NCBI GenBank assembly: GCA_016706865.1 | Contig: JADJIS010000003.1 | Span: 496,001 to 560,000, forward strand | Direction: 5' to 3' | Source of the DNA: Bacteroidota bacterium | GTDB taxonomy: Bacteria > Bacteroidota > Bacteroidia > Chitinophagales > BACL12 | DNA: 64,000 bases | Program-made: the position numbers and the translations under genes | Shown: positions 54,249 through 63,416 of the stretch, piece after piece | Layout: the number at the start of each line of letters is the position of its first letter | How positions within the stretch are numbered: the first letter of the stretch is position 1 | Notes under the pieces: model-generated | Database searches by the model: none | Seen by the model: the letters and a program-made list of their open reading frames with translations, nothing else | What the model was told of the DNA's origin: nothing

Positions 54249-55478
54249 CTACATGACGCTGGTCATCAACAAATTAATATCAGTATACTTCAATTCCATC
54301 TTTTGCGCAATATACTGGTTGGTGAGATATCCTTTGTAAATATAAACTCCGTGGCGAACACCTTCTAATATTCTGATGAGATTATCGAGACCGCCATATT
54401 CATTAAATTGCATTAAAGTACTTGATGCAATATTGCTGATCGCATAACTTGCTGTGCGTGGAACTCGTGAGGCGATGTTGGGAACACAGTAGTGAATTAC
54501 ATCGTGTTTTATAAAAGTGGGATTATTATGTGTTGTTACTTCACTTGTTTCTATACATCCTCCCTGATCTATACTTACATCAATAATAACAGATCCTGGT
54601 TTCATTTCCATTACCATACTTTCTGTAACTATAACGGGAGTTCTACCACCTTCCGAATGTATGGCTCCTACAACAACATCTGCATGTCGGATATCATTTA
54701 ATAATCTGCGGTTATTAATTACGGAAGTATAAAAACGTTCGCCGATATTATTTTGTAAACGCGATAATTTATATACGTTATTATCGTAAATTTTTACTGC
54801 GGCACCTAAACCTAATGCTGCGCGAGTTGCAAATTCTCCAACAACTCCTGCGCCGAGAATTAAAACTTGTGTTGGTGGAATTCCGGATAATCCACCCAAT
54901 AAATATCCTCTGCCGTTTTTTGCATCCGCCAATAATTCGCTTGCAATTAAAATGGAACTGCTTCCTGCAATTTCACTCATGCAGCGCACAAATGCGTAGG
55001 TATTACTTTCATCTTTAATATATTCAAATGCAAGTGCGGTGACTTGTTTTTTCATTAATTCGTTGATCACCTCTCTTTTTAATGTGGGAAGATGTAATGG
55101 AGTAATCAGGGTTTGATTGTGTTTAATTAATTCCATTTCATCCAATGCGGGAGGGGCTACTTTCAGAATAATATCTGCATCATACACTTGTTTTCTGTCG
55201 TACACTATTTGTGCACCAGAATCACTGTAATCCTTATCGCTGAAACGTGCACCTTCTCCGGCTTTGCTTTCGATAACTATTTTATGACCCTGAGCAATTA
55301 ATGTCTCCACACTATCGGGCGTAAGTGGAACACGGTTTTCCTGAAAGGCGTTTTCTTTGGGAATTCCGATATATAAACGCTGCTTTTTTACGTCAATATC
55401 AGCATATTTTTCCAGTGTTTGCAAGCCCGCAGCAGCAGCCAGCTCGCTTAATAACGATTTATGTGTTTGCTCACTCAT
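54249..55478 (-). CDS. ald: Alanine dehydrogenase
   Basis: NAD-dependent oxidative deamination of L-alanine to pyruvate and ammonia. The 409-residue protein is longer than the ~370 typical of Firmicutes owing to an N-terminal extension (to about residue 30), a size I regard as normal for this phylum. Visible motifs: IGIPKENAFQENRVPLTPDS (substrate-binding), VVESKAGEGARFSD-type region, the Rossmann motif LILGAGVVGEFATRAALGLG, and VSIDQGGCIETSEVTTHNNP. The start overlaps the tsaE stop by four bases, so the two are coupled. Confidence 0.92.
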   Translation of the reverse strand: MSEQTHKSLLSELAAAAGLQTLEKYADIDVKKQRLYIGIPKENAFQENRVPLTPDSVETLIAQGHKIVIESKAGEGARFSDKDYSDSGAQIVYDRKQVYDADIILKVAPPALDEMELIKHNQTLITPLHLPTLKREVINELMKKQVTALAFEYIKDESNTYAFVRCMSEIAGSSSILIASELLADAKNGRGYLLGGLSGIPPTQVLILGAGVVGEFATRAALGLGAAVKIYDNNVYKLSRLQNNIGERFYTSVINNRRLLNDIRHADVVVGAIHSEGGRTPVIVTESMVMEMKPGSVIIDVSIDQGGCIETSEVTTHNNPTFIKHDVIHYCVPNIASRVPRTASYAISNIASSTLMQFNEYGGLDNLIRILEGVRHGVYIYKGYLTNQYIAQKMELKYTDINLLMTSVM

Positions 55479-55894
55479 GATCCTAAGGTAATGATTCTTT
55501 TTTGATTTGGGTCTGTTTCAATATAGATACTGGCCCATAATTCTTTATCCATCAATGGTTCCAATAACTCCGGCCATTCTACGAACATATAATTTCCACT
55601 GTCAAGATATTCTTCTATACCTATAGCCAGTAATTCTTCTAGGTTTTTAATGCGATACAGATCAAAATGATATATTTTTTCCCGTCCGTTATATTCATTC
55701 ACAATGGCAAAGGTAGGAGAGGAGGTATTTTCCACAACACCCAAATGCAAACAGATCTCCTTTATCAAAGTAGTTTTCCCCGCACCCATTTCTCCATAAA
55801 ATGCGATCATTTTTTTTGGGGAGATGGAAGTGATTATTGCCTTTGCAATTTCATTTAATTCCGAAAGGTCATTAGCTTCCCATTGGGTGGTCAT
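55475..55894 (-). CDS. tsaE: tRNA threonylcarbamoyladenosine biosynthesis ATPase TsaE
   Basis: ATPase required with TsaB/TsaD for the t6A modification of ANN-decoding tRNAs. The start at 55894 gives 139 residues, normal for the family, and sits just after a consensus -7 element; the frame is open 21 codons further but would include the promoter. Walker A GEMGAGKTTLIKEIC, then TSSPTFAIVNEYNGREKIYH (with conserved switch residues), FDLYRIKNLEELLAIGIEEY and FVEWPELL are all family marks. Confidence 0.94.
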   Translation of the reverse strand: MTTQWEANDLSELNEIAKAIITSISPKKMIAFYGEMGAGKTTLIKEICLHLGVVENTSSPTFAIVNEYNGREKIYHFDLYRIKNLEELLAIGIEEYLDSGNYMFVEWPELLEPLMDKELWASIYIETDPNQKRIITLGS

Positions 55895-55898
55895 GGGG

Positions 55899-55906
55899 CA
55901 AAGATA
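55899..55906 (-). promoter_or_regulatory. -7 element TATCTTTG of the tsaE-ald operon
   Basis: Minus-strand TATCTTTG followed by CCCC and the ATG at 55894; supports the tsaE start and a near-leaderless message. The stretch 55907-56185 holds no gene I can support. Confidence 0.7.
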
Positions 55907-56185
55907 GATTATTATCTTATTTGTTGTTCCTGGGAGTTGCCGCAGCAGTGTCTTCAAATGTGAATAAATAATATATCATATATCTAGAAATATCAGGGAA
56001 AAATTTGATCTTCATTTTGAGAAAAAGGTGAGACGCTGCTGCTGGGATGTGATCTGAAATCTTTCTCATTTAATAAATACAATTGTAGTGAAGACCCTAA
56101 ATAAGTAATCCTACAATATGAAGGTGTGATGTCATCAGGATATCTACGGATTGAGATGTCGTTTTTTTTTAAGCTATTAAAATGG

Positions 56186-56193
56186 TATTTTTG
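56186..56193 (+). promoter_or_regulatory. -7 element TATTTTTG
   Basis: Exact TAnnTTTG match 35 bases before ATG 56229 of the lipoprotein gene. Confidence 0.6.
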
Positions 56194-56228
56194 ATAAATA
56201 ATCACACCTTAAATTTTAATTTAGTAAT

Positions 56229-56993
56229 ATGAAAATATTCGTTAATTTAATATTATTCATAACATTATTTTCACTTTCTACATGTACTGAAAATAGAGAC
56301 ACATTAATCTACAATGAACTTAAACCTCGATTTTCAAACAAATATATGGCTATGGATTTCAGTGTTTCGCATGTTAATGATACACTTAATTTAATATTTG
56401 AGGACACTTTCAAGAGATTTTCTATGCCATATTCTGACTTGAGAGCAGTTTATGCTACTTTACTTTCAAGAGATTTTTTACCTGAATTTGCCGCTATTCG
56501 AATTATAGAAAGGAATTTGTATGACACCATTGCTGTGGAGCGTTACGAAACCAATAAATATGAAAGATTGTTTTATGGTGAAAGTTTAGCCTCTGATATA
56601 GAGAATTGTTTTGTTGGCGATAACTATCGTTATGCTATGATTTTAAATTATATACTTAGCAATATTACTCCAGAAGAATATGATCAATTATATTTTGAAC
56701 ATATAGATAATTCAAATATTTTGGTTGGTTATGAAGGTGATGAAAAATTTTTAGATTTTTTATTAAAATATGTGCTAAGATGCAATAATGGAATCATAAC
56801 TGATAGCTTAATTTATAAGGAAATTCGCATGTTGGGTTGGTTATATAGGCATGAACCATACCATGCAAGAACAGAGCTGATAAATTACATACTTGTAGTT
56901 TGCGGAAATCCGCGTTTGGACCCTAATGAGGAATTGCCATTTGAGCTTACAGAGGAATTTAAAGAAAGTTTAAATTTAGGTAAAAAAGAGTAG
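56229..56993 (+). CDS. Putative lipoprotein of unknown function
   Basis: A 254-residue protein whose N-terminus (MKIFVNLILFITLFSLSTCT) ends in a lipobox-like LSTC, so lipid anchoring is likely. The mature part is helical and charged, without Cys or recognisable catalytic motifs. I do not recognise the family. It is a single gene with its own -7 element at 56186, convergent with porX across a heptamer-type tract. Codon use is like the neighbours. Confidence 0.75.
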   Translation: MKIFVNLILFITLFSLSTCTENRDTLIYNELKPRFSNKYMAMDFSVSHVNDTLNLIFEDTFKRFSMPYSDLRAVYATLLSRDFLPEFAAIRIIERNLYDTIAVERYETNKYERLFYGESLASDIENCFVGDNYRYAMILNYILSNITPEEYDQLYFEHIDNSNILVGYEGDEKFLDFLLKYVLRCNNGIITDSLIYKEIRMLGWLYRHEPYHARTELINYILVVCGNPRLDPNEELPFELTEEFKESLNLGKKE

Positions 56994-57109
56994 TTGATTA
57001 ATTTTTAAAATAGTTAACCATTAAAATCATTAAGGTTGCACGAGGTCGGCAGCGTCTCACTGCATAATTATTTATATAGGAAGGAGGACATTGCCTTGGC
57101 CCTCATCAA

Positions 57110-57174
57110 AGTACACCCACGCACCCCTTTTCCCACCCTACTCACTCCCTCACCACTCCCTACTCCCCACTTAC
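57110..57174. repeat. CTCACTCCC-type degenerate heptamer tract
   Basis: CACCCTACTCACTCCCTCAC, then CACTCCCTACTCCCC; the complement of the GTGAGTA/GGAGTGG tract after groEL, ending two bases before the porX stop codon. Confidence 0.65.
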
Positions 57175-57175
57175 C

Positions 57176-58729
57176 TCAAAAGCTTTCAAACACCGCAAAC
57201 GGTACCACCATCTCCTCCAAACTCACTCCACCATGTTGAAACGTATTTTTAAAATAATTCACATAGTGATTATAATTATTCGGGTAAGCAAAAAAACAAT
57301 CTTCTTTCGCAAAAATAAAGGTGCTGCTGATATGTTGTTTTGGTAATCCCGCATCTACGGGAACCTTTACTTCAAATACATCTTTTTTATTGTATTGCAG
57401 ATTTTTTCCGCTTTTATAACGCAGATTTGTAGTTGCATTTCTGTCGGCTAAAACTTTACTCGGAGTGTTTACTCTAATTGTTCCGTGATCGGTTGTAATA
57501 ATGAGACGAATTTTTTTATCTGCCAATTTTCGCAAAGCATTATACAATGGTGAATGATCGAACCATGAACGTGTTAAGGAACGATATGCCGTTTCATCAC
57601 TCGCCAGTTCTTTTAATACCTCCATCTCTGTGCGCGCATGTGAAAGCATATCCACGAAGTTATAAACGATCACATTCAGATCGTTTGTCATTAAATTCAA
57701 AATATTATCCTCTAGATTCTTTCCTTCCGAGTGATTTAATATTTTGTGATAACTGTATTTAATACTCAAACGATTTCTTACAATATTGTCCTTTAAAAAT
57801 TCAGGCTCCTGTAAGTTTTTTCCTCCTTCATCTTCATCGTTCAACCATAAATTAGGCAAACGTTTTTCAATTTCACTTGGTAATAATCCTGCAAAAATTG
57901 CATTACGTGCATATTGCGTAGCCGTAGGGAGAATGCTATAAAAATGATCCTCCGATTTTAATTTAAATGATTCTGAAATTAACGGTTCAATTATTTTCCA
58001 TTGATCAAATCGCAAATTATCAATTAAAATAAAAAAGGTGGGAATTGTATCACTTAAAAGTGGAAATACTTTCTCCTTCATCACCGTATGCGACATAATT
58101 GGCGCAGAAGTTTTTCCACTCAACCAATTTAAATAATTTCTATCAATAAATTTTCCGAATTCCACATTTGCTTCTGCTTTTTGAGAAGTGAGTACTTCTT
58201 TCATATTGGTTGCACCGGTTTTATCCAACTGAATTTCCCAATGCACCAATTTTTTATAAATATCGAACCACTGCTCATGATCCAGATTATCCTGCAGTGT
58301 AAAAAATATCTTCTGAAAATCTTTTTGATAATTGCTGTCGGTTTTTTCAGATACCAATCGTTTATTATCAATTATCTTTTTTAAGGTCAATAAAATTTGT
58401 TGTGATTTTACCGGTTTGATCAGATAATCACTTATCTGCGAACCAATAGCTTCTTCCATCAAACCCTCTGTTTCATTTTTAGTGATCATTACGATCGGGA
58501 CAGAGGGACGTTTATCCTTTATCAGAGAAAGTGTCTCCAAACCGGATAAACCCGGCATACCTTCATCCAAAAATATTACATCAATATCCGGGTCGGTGCA
58601 TTTTTCCACGGCGTCTTGTCCGTTACTCACGCCTTCCACATGATAACCTTTTTCCTCCAAAAAGAGAATTTGTGGTTTCAACATGTCAATCTCATCATCA
58701 GCCCATAAAATGGTTATATCGGTTTTCAT
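57176..58729 (-). CDS. porX: PorX-type response regulator with PglZ-like phosphatase domain
   Basis: Regulator of the type IX secretion system. The 517-residue protein has a receiver domain (residues ~1-120; ILWADDEIDMLKPQ, phosphoacceptor D55 in VIFLDEGMPG, and K in YLIKPVKS), a helical linker, and a C-terminal alkaline-phosphatase-superfamily PglZ domain with metal-binding-type motifs (FFILIDNLRFDQWKIIEPLI, YNFVDMLSHARTEM, LIITTDHGTIRV). In Porphyromonas and Flavobacterium PorX acts with PorY and a sigma factor on T9SS genes and has nuclease-type activity toward cyclic oligonucleotides. That role fits the many T9SS cargo genes here. PorY is not in the window. Confidence 0.95.
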   Translation of the reverse strand: MKTDITILWADDEIDMLKPQILFLEEKGYHVEGVSNGQDAVEKCTDPDIDVIFLDEGMPGLSGLETLSLIKDKRPSVPIVMITKNETEGLMEEAIGSQISDYLIKPVKSQQILLTLKKIIDNKRLVSEKTDSNYQKDFQKIFFTLQDNLDHEQWFDIYKKLVHWEIQLDKTGATNMKEVLTSQKAEANVEFGKFIDRNYLNWLSGKTSAPIMSHTVMKEKVFPLLSDTIPTFFILIDNLRFDQWKIIEPLISESFKLKSEDHFYSILPTATQYARNAIFAGLLPSEIEKRLPNLWLNDEDEGGKNLQEPEFLKDNIVRNRLSIKYSYHKILNHSEGKNLEDNILNLMTNDLNVIVYNFVDMLSHARTEMEVLKELASDETAYRSLTRSWFDHSPLYNALRKLADKKIRLIITTDHGTIRVNTPSKVLADRNATTNLRYKSGKNLQYNKKDVFEVKVPVDAGLPKQHISSTFIFAKEDCFFAYPNNYNHYVNYFKNTFQHGGVSLEEMVVPFAVFESF

Positions 58730-58764
58730 AAATACTGTAATTTTGTGATCTTAAAACTTAGGTG

Positions 58765-58772
58765 CAAAGATA
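58765..58772 (-). promoter_or_regulatory. -7 element TATCTTTG with -33 TTG upstream of porX
   Basis: Minus strand TTG, 18 bases, TATCTTTG; about 35 bases before the ATG. Consensus Bacteroidota promoter, so porX is probably read by the housekeeping sigma factor. Confidence 0.7.
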
Positions 58773-58833
58773 CCGCCAAAAAAATCTATGCAATTGTATC
58801 TCATTGATTAAAAGCTAATTAAACAGGAGTGTT

Positions 58834-60060
58834 TTGAATAAAAGAAAGATTATAAACGACCCTGTCTACGGTTTTATTACCATCCCTTACGAAATAGTTT
58901 TTGATATTATAGAACATCCCTGGTTTCAAAGATTAAGGAGAATTCAGCAATTGGGATTAAGCAACCTTGTGTATCCGGGGGCAATTCATACCCGTTTTAA
59001 TCACGCACTTGGGGCAATGCATCTCATGGGTAAAGCAATAAACACCCTTCGTTCCAAAGGAAAAGAAATTACAGATAAGGAAGCAGAAGCCGCAACCATC
59101 GCAATTTTGTTACATGATATTGGTCACGGACCATTTTCGCATGCACTGGAAAGAACAATAATTTCCAATGTGCATCACGAACAATTATCCCACATTTTTA
59201 TGAATAACCTGAATAAAGAATTCGGTGGGCGATTGAGTTTAGCGATGGATATTTTTACCAACCAATATCACAAGAAATTTCTTCATCAATTAGTATCGAG
59301 TCAGCTGGATGTCGACAGACTCGATTATCTCACTCGCGACAGCTATTTTACAGGGGTTCATGAAGGAGTGATCGGTTACGACCGACTCATCGAAATGATG
59401 GATGTGGAGAATGACGATCTCGTAATTGAACAAAAGGGAATTTATTCGGTTGAAAAATTCATAATTGCCCGCCGTGTAATGTATTGGCAGGTTTATTTGC
59501 ATAAAACCGTGATCTGCGCTGAACAAATGTTGATCAAAACCCTAAAAAGAGCAAAATATCTTGCACAAAGCGGAGTAGAATTATTTGCAACCCCGGCTTT
59601 GCAATATTTTCTTTATCACGATGTGGAATTGCAACATTTTTACGATGATCAGGAAATTATCCACAGGTATTCCAATCTTGATGATATCGATATATATGCT
59701 TCCCTTAAACAATGGCAATATAGTTCAGATACCGTTTTATCTTTCTTAAGTGCAGCTTTAATTAATAGAGAACTCTTTAAGATCGAACTGGAAAATGAAC
59801 CCTTCAGTGCCGCAGCGATCAATAAGATCAGGGAAAAAGTGAGAAAAAAGTATAAAGTGCAGGATGAATTCGACCTTCAGTATTACGTTTTGAATGATGT
59901 TACAACCAACAGCGCCTACAATCTGGAGGCAAACAATATCAATATTAAGTTCAGAAGTGGCAAAATTGTGGATGTTACCAATGCAAGCGATCATCTCAAC
60001 CTTGCTGCTTTAGCGGATACCGTTGTAAAGCACTATATTTGCTACCCGAAAGAAAACTGA
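58834..60060 (+). CDS. HD-domain phosphohydrolase
   Basis: A 408-residue HD-superfamily protein close to the dGTPase/SAMHD1-like group: HPWFQRLRRIQQLGLSNLVY, PGAIHTRFNHALGAMHLMGK, HD motif AILLHDIGHGPFSHALER, and SSQLDVDRLDYLTRDSYFTG. Such proteins hydrolyse nucleotides, but the substrate here is unknown. I accept a TTG start at 58834 because it follows AGGAG and the sequence from MNKRKIINDPVYGFI is family-like; no ATG lies nearby. First gene of the lpx operon, five bases before lpxD. Confidence 0.9.
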   Translation: MNKRKIINDPVYGFITIPYEIVFDIIEHPWFQRLRRIQQLGLSNLVYPGAIHTRFNHALGAMHLMGKAINTLRSKGKEITDKEAEAATIAILLHDIGHGPFSHALERTIISNVHHEQLSHIFMNNLNKEFGGRLSLAMDIFTNQYHKKFLHQLVSSQLDVDRLDYLTRDSYFTGVHEGVIGYDRLIEMMDVENDDLVIEQKGIYSVEKFIIARRVMYWQVYLHKTVICAEQMLIKTLKRAKYLAQSGVELFATPALQYFLYHDVELQHFYDDQEIIHRYSNLDDIDIYASLKQWQYSSDTVLSFLSAALINRELFKIELENEPFSAAAINKIREKVRKKYKVQDEFDLQYYVLNDVTTNSAYNLEANNINIKFRSGKIVDVTNASDHLNLAALADTVVKHYICYPKEN

Positions 60061-60064
60061 TTGA

Positions 60065-61117
60065 ATGGAGTTTACTGCACAAGAATTATGTGATTTTTTA
60101 GAAGGTACGCTAGAGGGAAATCCCGCTGTAAAAGTGCGTAAACCGGCTAAAATTGAGGAAGGAGTGGAGGGAGATGTGTGTTTTCTTGCAAATCCAAAAT
60201 ATCTCGCATATGCCTATACCACCGGTGCTTCCATTCTTATTGTAAACGATGATCAGGTATTTGAACAACCGGTTAATGCAACAATAATCCGTGTAAAGAA
60301 TGCCTATACAAGTATTGCCAAGGTTTTAGATCAATATAAGATCATGAATGGAAATTCTGGTCGCCAAAAACAAGTGGATAAAATGGCATTTGTTTCAGAT
60401 TCCGCAAAAATTGGAGAAAATGTATTTATCGGAATTTTTGCCGCGATAGGTGATGGAGTAGAGATCGGTGCAGAATCGTATATCCACCCACAGGTTTATT
60501 TGGGAAAAAATGTAAAGATCGGTTCACACACCACTATTTTTCCCGGAGCAGTAATTTTAGAAGATTGTATCATCGGAAATCACTGTATTATAGGTTCAGG
60601 CACTATTATTGGCAGCGACGGCTTTGGATTTGCACCACAGGAGGATGGAACCTATAAAAAAGTAGCTCAAACAGGCAATGTGGTGATGGAAGACCATGTG
60701 GAAGTTGGTGCTAATTCAACAATTGATCGTGCAACTATGGGTTCCACCATTATCAGGAAAGGTGCAAAACTGGATAACCTTATTCAGATAGCACACAACG
60801 TTGAAATTGGTGAAAACACCGTTATTGCTGCACAATCGGGCATTTCAGGAAGCACCAAGATCGGGAAGAATTGTGTGATTGGCGGGCAGGTTGGTATAGT
60901 TGGTCACCTAATCATTGCCGACGGAACCAAAATAAACGCACAAAGCGGTGTCGCAAAAAACATAAAGGAAGTTAATCGCTCCTTTACCGGTTCACCGGCC
61001 TTTGATTACAATGCAAGTATGCGTAGTCAGGTCATTTTCAGAAAATTACCTGAATTATTTGAAAAAATAATCGCACTTGAACAAACCATCAACGAAATGA
61101 AAAAAACAGGAGTTTAA
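60065..61117 (+). CDS. lpxD: UDP-3-O-(3-hydroxyacyl)glucosamine N-acyltransferase
   Basis: Third step of lipid A synthesis: adds an acyl chain to the amino group of UDP-3-O-acyl-glucosamine, in the cytoplasm. The 350-residue protein has the N-terminal uridine-binding domain (to ~100; KPAKIEEGVEGDVCFLANPK) and a left-handed beta-helix of hexapeptide repeats (IGENVFIGIFAAIGDGVEIG). The catalytic His is in NLIQIAHNVEIGENT, and a short C-terminal helix follows. Lies four bases after the HD gene. A 107-base gap precedes lpxC. Confidence 0.96.
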   Translation: MEFTAQELCDFLEGTLEGNPAVKVRKPAKIEEGVEGDVCFLANPKYLAYAYTTGASILIVNDDQVFEQPVNATIIRVKNAYTSIAKVLDQYKIMNGNSGRQKQVDKMAFVSDSAKIGENVFIGIFAAIGDGVEIGAESYIHPQVYLGKNVKIGSHTTIFPGAVILEDCIIGNHCIIGSGTIIGSDGFGFAPQEDGTYKKVAQTGNVVMEDHVEVGANSTIDRATMGSTIIRKGAKLDNLIQIAHNVEIGENTVIAAQSGISGSTKIGKNCVIGGQVGIVGHLIIADGTKINAQSGVAKNIKEVNRSFTGSPAFDYNASMRSQVIFRKLPELFEKIIALEQTINEMKKTGV

Positions 61118-61224
61118 TCCCAAGGGTGATAATTTCTAAAGAAATATATTCAATATCAATAATTAAATAAGTTGTAATTCATTTTGATCAACTTTATTAA
61201 TTGTGATCGATTAGAAAAAAGTGC

Positions 61225-62631
61225 ATGAATAAAGAATATCAGCAAACAATTAAAAGATCAATAACCGTTTCAGGCGTTGGATTGCATACAGGCTCTCAAG
61301 TGGATATGACCTTTAATCCCGCGGCTCCAAACCACGGATATAAATTCAGAAGAATAGATCTGGCCGGTCAGCCTATAATTGAAGCCGATGCAGACCTTGT
61401 AATAGATACAGCGCGTGGAACTACCATTGCCCGAAATGGAGCAAGTGTTTCTACTATCGAACATACCCTTGCAGCTTTGGTTGGAATGGGCATCGATAAT
61501 GTGTTGATCGATCTCAATGGTCCCGAAACGCCCATCATGGACGGTTCTTCCAAAATGTTTATGCAGGCTTTGGGCAATGTTGGCGTTGAAATTCAGGATG
61601 CGGAAAGAGAATACATTACAATTAGCCAAAATATCACTTACAAGGATCCACTTCGCCAGACGGAAATTACCATTATGCCTGCTGATGATTATCAGGTTAC
61701 GGTAATGATAGATTTTGACTCAAAGGTGCTTGGAAAACAACACGCCACTTTAAATCATATATCTGAATTTCGCGATCAAATTGCAGATAGCAGAACCTTT
61801 TGTTTTTTGCACGAACTGGAGATGTTGTATGAAAATAACCTGATAAAAGGTGGTGACCTCAATAACGCTATTGTTATTGTAGATAAAGAAGTTACCGCCG
61901 ACGAAATGGTTAAACTCAAAAAGATGTTTAACAAGGAGTCGGTAAGTGTTAAGAAGGAAGGAATACTTAATAATCTTGAATTACATTGGAACAATGAACC
62001 AGCTCGTCATAAATTACTCGACGTGGTTGGTGATCTTGCTCTTGCAGGAAAACCTATCCGCGGAAAGATAATTGCAAGTCGTCCGGGGCATCCTTCCAAT
62101 GTTGAATTTGCAAAGAGAATTAAAGCTTTTTATAAAACTAAAAAGAACACTGTGGACGTGCCAAGATATGACCATACAGCAGAACCTGTTTATGATATCA
62201 ACCAAATAATTAAAATGTTGCCACATCGATATCCATTTTTATTAGTGGATAAGATAATCGACATGGGTGAAAATCACATTGTGGGGGTTAAAAATGTAAC
62301 ATTTAATGAAGGCTTCTTTCAGGGACATTTTCCGAATAATCCCGTATTTCCAGGTGTTTTACAAGTTGAAGCATTAGCACAAACAGGAGGTATCTTCGTA
62401 TTAAGCAAGGTGCCTGATCCTGAAAATTACGATACTTATTTTTTAAAGATCGATAAGGTTAAATTTAAACGCAAGGTTCTTCCGGGCGATTGTTTATTGC
62501 TCAAAATGGAGCTTATAAATCCGATAAGAAGAGGAATTTGCGAAATGAAAGCCACTGCATACGTAGGAAATAACATCGTAACAGAAGGAGAATTAACTGC
62601 TCAAGTTGTAAAGCGCAATCAAAATTCATGA
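61225..62631 (+). CDS. lpxC/fabZ: Bifunctional LpxC deacetylase / FabZ dehydratase
   Basis: Fusion enzyme typical of Bacteroidota. Residues 1-~300 are LpxC, the zinc deacetylase committing UDP-3-O-acyl-GlcNAc to lipid A (KRSITVSGVGLHTGSQVDMT; STIEHTLAALVGMGIDNVLI; PETPIMDGSS; HKLLDVVGDLALAGKPIRGK). Residues ~315-468 are FabZ, the 3-hydroxyacyl-ACP dehydratase (INQIIKMLPHRYPFLLVDKI with catalytic His; GHFPNNPVFPGVLQVEALAQ with catalytic Glu). Joining the two places the enzymes competing for 3-hydroxyacyl-ACP under one translation unit. It overlaps lpxA by four bases. Confidence 0.97.
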   Translation: MNKEYQQTIKRSITVSGVGLHTGSQVDMTFNPAAPNHGYKFRRIDLAGQPIIEADADLVIDTARGTTIARNGASVSTIEHTLAALVGMGIDNVLIDLNGPETPIMDGSSKMFMQALGNVGVEIQDAEREYITISQNITYKDPLRQTEITIMPADDYQVTVMIDFDSKVLGKQHATLNHISEFRDQIADSRTFCFLHELEMLYENNLIKGGDLNNAIVIVDKEVTADEMVKLKKMFNKESVSVKKEGILNNLELHWNNEPARHKLLDVVGDLALAGKPIRGKIIASRPGHPSNVEFAKRIKAFYKTKKNTVDVPRYDHTAEPVYDINQIIKMLPHRYPFLLVDKIIDMGENHIVGVKNVTFNEGFFQGHFPNNPVFPGVLQVEALAQTGGIFVLSKVPDPENYDTYFLKIDKVKFKRKVLPGDCLLLKMELINPIRRGICEMKATAYVGNNIVTEGELTAQVVKRNQNS

Positions 62632-63416
62632 ATCAGCCATTAGCATATGTACATCCGCAAGCACAAATAGCCGACAATGTGGTTATTGAACCGTTTGCAT
62701 CCATTTCAAAAAACGTAGTTATCGGAGAAGGCACCTGGATAGGAGCAAACGTAAGTATAATGCCCGGAGCACGTATTGGAAAAAATTGCCGGATCTTCCC
62801 TGGAGCCGTTATTTCTGCTGTTCCACAAGATCTAAAATATATGGGTGAAGATACAGAGGTTGTTATTGGGGATAATACAACTATCAGAGAGTGTGTAACA
62901 ATCAACCGTGGAACAAAATACGCTTTCAGAACCGTGGTTGGTAACAATTGTCTCCTCATGGCATATTCGCACGTGGCACACGATTGTGCTATCGGAAATA
63001 ACGTGATATTGGCGAATTCCGTAAATCTTGCCGGACATATTGAAGTTGGAGATTGGGCAATTATGGAAGGATTGGTTGCCGTTCAGCAATTCATTAAAAT
63101 TGGTGCGCATGCATTTATTGCGGGAGGATCGTTGGTGAGAAAGGATGTTCCGCCATTTGTAAAAGCCGGTCGCGAACCATTGAGTTATGTTGGGGTGAAT
63201 TCGGTGGGTTTGAGAAGAAGAGGGTATAGCGCAGAAACCATTCAGCATATTCAGGAAATATATCGTTTATTATTTGTTCGCGGATATAATGTTACCAAAG
63301 CCTTGTATATCATTGAAGCTGAAGTACCTGCATCTGCCGAACGCGATATGATCGTGACCTTTATCCGCAATTCTAAGGAAGGTGTTATGAAAGGATTCCG
63401 CCATATTAACGAATGA
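62628..63416 (+). CDS. lpxA: UDP-N-acetylglucosamine O-acyltransferase
   Basis: First step of lipid A synthesis: transfers 3-hydroxyacyl from ACP to UDP-GlcNAc. The 262 residues match the family. Left-handed beta-helix repeats start at residue ~5; typical blocks are GAVISAVPQDLKYMGEDTEV, IRECVTINRGTK, the catalytic His in LLMAYSHVAHDCAIGNNVIL, and the C-terminal helical domain GVNSVGLRRRGYSAETIQHI. ATGA overlaps with both lpxC/fabZ and the downstream ABC gene indicate tight coupling. Confidence 0.97.
   Translation: MNQPLAYVHPQAQIADNVVIEPFASISKNVVIGEGTWIGANVSIMPGARIGKNCRIFPGAVISAVPQDLKYMGEDTEVVIGDNTTIRECVTINRGTKYAFRTVVGNNCLLMAYSHVAHDCAIGNNVILANSVNLAGHIEVGDWAIMEGLVAVQQFIKIGAHAFIAGGSLVRKDVPPFVKAGREPLSYVGVNSVGLRRRGYSAETIQHIQEIYRLLFVRGYNVTKALYIIEAEVPASAERDMIVTFIRNSKEGVMKGFRHINE

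Noticed and set aside
55993..56205. 70-codon minus-strand frame upstream of the lipoprotein gene
   Set aside because: Covers the promoter region of the plus-strand gene, has no start signal and has a Ser/Pro-rich composition unlike neighbours.
61225..62631. LpxC-FabZ fusion as a novelty
   Set aside because: This fusion is an established feature of Bacteroidota.
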